A stretch of 64,000 bases of DNA from contig JAYSBP010000006.1 of assembly GCA_041915365.1 (NCBI GenBank), positions 62,001-126,000 of the forward strand, in the 5' to 3' direction. The position numbers were made by a program, and so were the translations under genes. Positions 60,689 to 64,000 of the stretch are shown here, in pieces. This DNA is from UBA6016 sp041915365 (GTDB taxonomy: Bacteria > Campylobacterota > Campylobacteria > Campylobacterales > UBA6016). The notes under the pieces were generated by a model. That model had not been told where the DNA came from and made no database searches. It saw only the letters and a program-made list of their open reading frames with translations. The stretch's first letter is position 1. Every line of letters starts with the position of its first letter.

Positions 60689-61999
60689 ATGGCGCAAAGG
60701 GCTATTAGAGAGTATGACGGCAAAGCACTCTTTGCTAAAGTGTGGGATAGATATTTTCAAAATTTTAAGTATGGATTTGAGAGTGTACTTGTTACTTCTG
60801 GTGACGAATTAAAAGCCAAGGCAAAAGAGCGGGGCTATGAGTGGCTAAACTCCAAAGCGCTTGTAGCAAAGCCGGATATGTTGTTTGGCAAAAGAGGCAA
60901 AAACAATCTAGTCCTTTTCAAAGACCAAAAACCAGGTGATGTTGACTTAGACAAGGCGGCGTCTTGGATAGACGAGAAAATCAAAGAAGATACAAAACTT
61001 CTAAGTGGGCAACACGGAACGCTTACCCACTTTATAGTTGAGCCTTTTACGCCGCACACCCAAGAAGAAGAGTATTATATATCGGCAACTGTTGTAGGCG
61101 AAGACGATGTTCTTTATATGTCTGCCGAAGGCGGTATGGAGGTTGAAGAGGGCTGGGACGAAAAAGTAGTAGAAGTAGCCGTGCCTATCACTATGAATGA
61201 TGCTGATATGGAAGCCAAAGTGAGAGCGGCAATTCCTGCTGACATCAAAGACAAAAAATCATTCGGCGACTTTGCGGTAGCATTTTTCAAATTTTACAGA
61301 GATATGAACTTTGCTTATCTTGAGATAAACCCGATAGTTATGCAAGGCGACAAGTGCGAGCTTCTGGACCTCGTGGCAAGACTTGATGATACTGCTGGCT
61401 TTTTGATGAGAGAGACATGGGGAGATATCGAATATCCTACGGCATTTGGTATGGAAGATCAATCCCCTGAAGAAAAAGCTATTGCTGAGGCTGACGCGAA
61501 ATCAGGCGCTTCGTTGAAACTAACTATTTTAAATCCAAAAGGCCGTACTTGGACTATGGTCGCCGGTGGTGGTGCATCGGTTGTGTATGCCGATACTATT
61601 GCGGACCTTAGCGGAAATGTCGAAGACCTTGCAAACTACGGCGAATACTCTGGCGGCCCTACAACTGGCGAGACTGAGTTTTACGCTTCTACGGTTCTTG
61701 ATTTGATGACAAGAGAAAAAGATGCGCAGGGCAGGGATAAGATTCTTATCATCGGCGGAGCTATCGCAAACTTCACGGATGTTGCAAAAACATTTACGGG
61801 GATTATCCAAGCGTTTGAAAAATACGCAGACAAAATGAAAGCGGTTGGCACTAGAATATATGTAAGACGTGGCGGGCCAAACTATGAAAAAGGTCTAAAG
61901 GACATAAAAGAAGCCGCAGATAGACTCGGGCTTTATATAGAAGTTTATGGACCTGAAACGCATGTAACAGACATCGTTAGAATGGCACTAGAGAAGTAA
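60689..61999 (+). CDS. aclB: ATP-citrate lyase, ATP-grasp (small) subunit
   Basis: With AclA it splits citrate to acetyl-CoA and oxaloacetate using ATP and CoA, the key step of the reductive TCA cycle. The 436-aa protein resembles the beta subunit of succinyl-CoA synthetase: N-terminal RAIREYDGKALFAKVW, an ATP-grasp region with FLEINP-type AYLEINPIVMQGDKCELLDL near 210-230, then a CoA-ligase-like domain with MVAGGGASVVYAD near 291 and GEYSGGPTTGETEFYA near 319. Ten bases separate it from aclA. Name follows the convention in which the small subunit is AclB. Confidence 0.94.
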   Translation: MAQRAIREYDGKALFAKVWDRYFQNFKYGFESVLVTSGDELKAKAKERGYEWLNSKALVAKPDMLFGKRGKNNLVLFKDQKPGDVDLDKAASWIDEKIKEDTKLLSGQHGTLTHFIVEPFTPHTQEEEYYISATVVGEDDVLYMSAEGGMEVEEGWDEKVVEVAVPITMNDADMEAKVRAAIPADIKDKKSFGDFAVAFFKFYRDMNFAYLEINPIVMQGDKCELLDLVARLDDTAGFLMRETWGDIEYPTAFGMEDQSPEEKAIAEADAKSGASLKLTILNPKGRTWTMVAGGGASVVYADTIADLSGNVEDLANYGEYSGGPTTGETEFYASTVLDLMTREKDAQGRDKILIIGGAIANFTDVAKTFTGIIQAFEKYADKMKAVGTRIYVRRGGPNYEKGLKDIKEAADRLGLYIEVYGPETHVTDIVRMALEK

Positions 62000-62009
62000 G
62001 GGGAATAAG

Positions 62010-63827
62010 ATGAGCGCGCTATTTAATAAAGATACACAAGCGATTTTTTGGAACAACAATAAAAGTGCAATCCAGAGAATGCTCGATTATGATTATGTGA
62101 TCGGACGCAAAACCCCATCTGTTGCAGCTATTGTTGCCCCATCATCTGAAGATAAGTTCGACAAGTTCTTCTGGGGTGCAGATGAGATAATGATATCTCT
62201 CTATAAAAATACAAAAGACGCTGTTGCCGCAAATCCTAACGCTGATGTGCTACTAAACTTCGCATCTTTTAGAACGGCATATGATGTAACTATGGAAGCT
62301 ATCGATATGGGCAAGCAGTTTAAAACTATCATGGTTACTGCCGAGGGTATTCCAGAGAGAATGGCTAGACGTATGAATCAAGCCGCAAAAGACTCTGGAA
62401 TTATAGTTATTGGACCTGCAACGGTCGGCGGTATTGCACCGGGGGCGTTTAAGATAGCAAATGTCGGCGGCACTATAGAAAATATCATAAACTCAAAGCT
62501 CCATAGGGCTGGCTCTTGTGGTCTTGTAACTCGTTCGGGTGGTTTGTTTAACGAGCTTTCAAACATCATATCTATCAATGCGGACGGTATTGCCGAGGGT
62601 GTTGCGATAGGCGGCGATAGATTTGTCGGCAGTGTATTTATAGACAACCTTTTAAGAATGGAGACAAACCCACAAGTTAAATATATGGTACTTTTGGGCG
62701 AAGTCGGTGGAACGGAAGAGTATAAAGTAATTGAAGCCGTCAAAAGCGGTAAAATCAAAAAACCTATCATCGCTTGGTGTATAGGTACAATAGCCAAACA
62801 TTTTAGCTCAGGTGTACAGTTTGGTCATGCAGGTGCTAGCGCAAATGCGGACGCCGAGACTGCGGCTGCAAAAAACAAAGCTATGGCTGAAGCCGGTATA
62901 TATGTACCAGAGAGCTTCAACGACCTGCCTGGCAAAATCAAAGAGGTGTACACAAAGCTAAGAAATGAAGGTGTAATAGGCGAAATAGAAGAGCCTGTGC
63001 TAAACAAACTACCGTCTTCTAGAAAAGCTAAAAACTTCATTTGTACCATCTCTGACGATAGAGGCGACGAGGCGACCTATGCCGGCTATCCTATTTCTAG
63101 CGTTGCCACACCGGATACTGGTTTTAGTATTGGTGATGTTATGAGTCTTTTGTGGTTCAAAAAGAGATATCCAAAATGGGCCACAAACTTCATAGAAACA
63201 GTCGTTAAGACTGTTGCAGACCACGGTCCTGCAGTATCTGGCGCACATAATGCGAGAGTTACGGCAAGAGCTGGCAAAGACGTTATCAGCTCCGTTGTCA
63301 CAGGGCTTCTTACTATCGGACCTAGATTTGGCGGTGCGATAGACGGTGCGGCAAAATACTTTAAATACGGTCTCGACAATGGACTTAGCCCATCTGAATT
63401 TATAGAGTATATGAAAAAGCAAGGCATTCCAATTCCCGGTATTGGGCATAGAATTAAGTCTGTCAGAAACCCTGACCTTAGGGTTTCGGGGCTCAAAAAG
63501 TATGTTGGTGAACATTTCCCATCTAGCCCACTTCTTGATTATGCACTGGAGGTTGAAAAACTGACAACAAGCAAAAAAGACAACTTGATACTAAATGTTG
63601 ACGGCACTATTGGTGTGCTTATGATAGATATGTGGCGCGCTCTTGGTTATTCGGATGAAGAGATGGATGTATTCATTGAAGCAGGTGCGCTTAATGCGTT
63701 CTTTGTGCTTGGCAGATGTATAGGTTTTATCGGGCATGTTCTCGATGAAAAACGCCTTGCAATGCCTATGTATAGACATCCGTGGGAAGATATTCTCTAT
63801 GATGTAAAAAAGGCGGAAGATATTTAA
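62010..63827 (+). CDS. aclA: ATP-citrate lyase, citryl-CoA-forming/cleaving (large) subunit
   Basis: A 605-aa fusion of a succinyl-CoA synthetase alpha-like part (about 1-330) and a citrate-synthase-like part (about 345-605). The phosphohistidine is H273 in VQFGHAGASANAD; IGPATVGGIAPGAFKIAN near 134-151 belongs to the CoA-ligase part. Citrate-synthase-type residues are in AVSGAHNARVTARAG near 410, PIPGIGHRIKSVRNPD near 478-493 and FIGHVLDEKR near 578. AGGGG lies before the ATG. The pair marks this organism as capable of autotrophic carbon fixation by the rTCA cycle. Confidence 0.95.
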   Translation: MSALFNKDTQAIFWNNNKSAIQRMLDYDYVIGRKTPSVAAIVAPSSEDKFDKFFWGADEIMISLYKNTKDAVAANPNADVLLNFASFRTAYDVTMEAIDMGKQFKTIMVTAEGIPERMARRMNQAAKDSGIIVIGPATVGGIAPGAFKIANVGGTIENIINSKLHRAGSCGLVTRSGGLFNELSNIISINADGIAEGVAIGGDRFVGSVFIDNLLRMETNPQVKYMVLLGEVGGTEEYKVIEAVKSGKIKKPIIAWCIGTIAKHFSSGVQFGHAGASANADAETAAAKNKAMAEAGIYVPESFNDLPGKIKEVYTKLRNEGVIGEIEEPVLNKLPSSRKAKNFICTISDDRGDEATYAGYPISSVATPDTGFSIGDVMSLLWFKKRYPKWATNFIETVVKTVADHGPAVSGAHNARVTARAGKDVISSVVTGLLTIGPRFGGAIDGAAKYFKYGLDNGLSPSEFIEYMKKQGIPIPGIGHRIKSVRNPDLRVSGLKKYVGEHFPSSPLLDYALEVEKLTTSKKDNLILNVDGTIGVLMIDMWRALGYSDEEMDVFIEAGALNAFFVLGRCIGFIGHVLDEKRLAMPMYRHPWEDILYDVKKAEDI

Positions 63828-63847
63828 CATCCTCTTGTTTTTGCTTC

Positions 63848-63890
63848 AGGGCGGATTGTCCTCTCCCTTTCCGCCCTTTAACTTCTTTTT
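63848..63890 (+). terminator. Rho-independent terminator after aclA
   Basis: AGGGCGGA (63848-63855) pairs perfectly with TCCGCCCT (63870-63877) around a 14-base loop, followed after TAACTTC by a T-run ending at 63890-63891. It starts about 20 bases past the aclA stop codon and closes the operon. Confidence 0.85.
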
Positions 63891-63931
63891 TGTAAAATCA
63901 ATAAAATCTCAATCTGCACAGCGGTTTGCCA

Positions 63932-64000
63932 ATGATAAAAAGAGCATTCACCATTATAGAGCTGATATTTATCGTTATCTTAATAGGGATAATGTCTGCC
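63932..64000 (+). CDS. Type IV pilin / type II secretion pseudopilin-like protein, N-terminal fragment
   Basis: Only 23 codons are in the window. They read MIKR followed by AFTIIELIFIVILIGIMSA, the prepilin leader and N-methylation helix: a short basic leader, phenylalanine two residues after the cleavage region, Glu5-type residue in the TIIEL block, and a hydrophobic helix. The residue before Phe is Ala rather than the usual Gly at -1, so cleavage would be at a noncanonical site. The rest lies beyond the right edge. Confidence 0.75.
   Translation, partial: MIKRAFTIIELIFIVILIGIMSA

Noticed and set aside
1..64000. CRISPR arrays, insertion sequences, integrases or prophage genes
   Set aside because: No spaced direct-repeat array, transposase or phage structural gene found on either strand.

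Overview
The window is a 64 kb stretch of a Campylobacterota (formerly Epsilonproteobacteria) chromosome, most like a free-living, autotrophic Sulfurimonas- or Sulfuricurvum-type bacterium. Reasons: ATP-citrate lyase genes (aclB, aclA) for the reductive TCA cycle at the right end; menaquinone made by the futalosine route (mqnC plus a UbiA-family prenyltransferase); Campylobacterota-only families (PflA, a FlpA-type fibronectin-III lipoprotein, a DUF1882 protein); and blocks whose gene order matches Campylobacter as I remember it. Many genes start with TTG and overlap their neighbours by a few bases. No rRNA, CRISPR array, insertion sequence or prophage is visible. Nothing was searched against databases; all family calls come from reading motifs.

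Layout. 1-20.5 kb: tail of an NnrS gene, tRNA-Met, rodA, then a compact + strand run (pseudouridine synthase, FlpA-like lipoprotein, trmB, ftsE, ftsX, EnvC-like LytM protein) for envelope growth and division; a - strand run with mqnP; miaA; pflA (flagellar motor). Between pflA and recG (13.1-16.4 kb) is the clearest accessory patch: a truncated antitoxin-like ORF, two tiny membrane proteins and a 756-aa beta-barrel surface protein ending in a C-type-lectin-like DUF1566 domain. recG, a degenerate M16 peptidase and mqnC follow. 20.6-32.9 kb: cvpA-fur-lysS-glyA-DUF1882-SPOR-trpE-aroE, a small lipoprotein with a possible RNA leader, then aminotransferase-hisZ-purA-FliJ-like-MotE-like. 32.9-45.3 kb: housekeeping (rplT, rpmI, infC, thrS, tRNA-Val, lspA, glmM, rpsT, prfA, a Bax-like glucosaminidase, dapF, coaE), then a CBS-PAS-PAS-GGDEF protein, a CorA-type transporter and a thioredoxin-like protein.

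45.4-57.98 kb: signalling. After cheY and mutS2 comes a seven-gene, almost gapless run: REC-PAS-GGDEF-EAL, REC-GGDEF-EAL, GGDEF-EAL, REC with a C-terminal extension, REC-PAS-PAS histidine kinase, a soluble chemoreceptor with a CZB zinc domain, and a single-domain response regulator, followed by a lipoprotein that seems to start at AUA. Two of the PAS domains carry the VRHP signature of the FAD-binding Aer family. I infer a cytoplasmic redox-sensing circuit that connects phosphorelay, c-di-GMP turnover and chemotaxis; this is the best candidate here for an undescribed system.

58-64 kb: nfo, a TrpG/PabA amidotransferase and a polytopic membrane protein, then aclBA, a good terminator, and the first 23 codons of a type IV pilin/pseudopilin-like gene cut by the window end.
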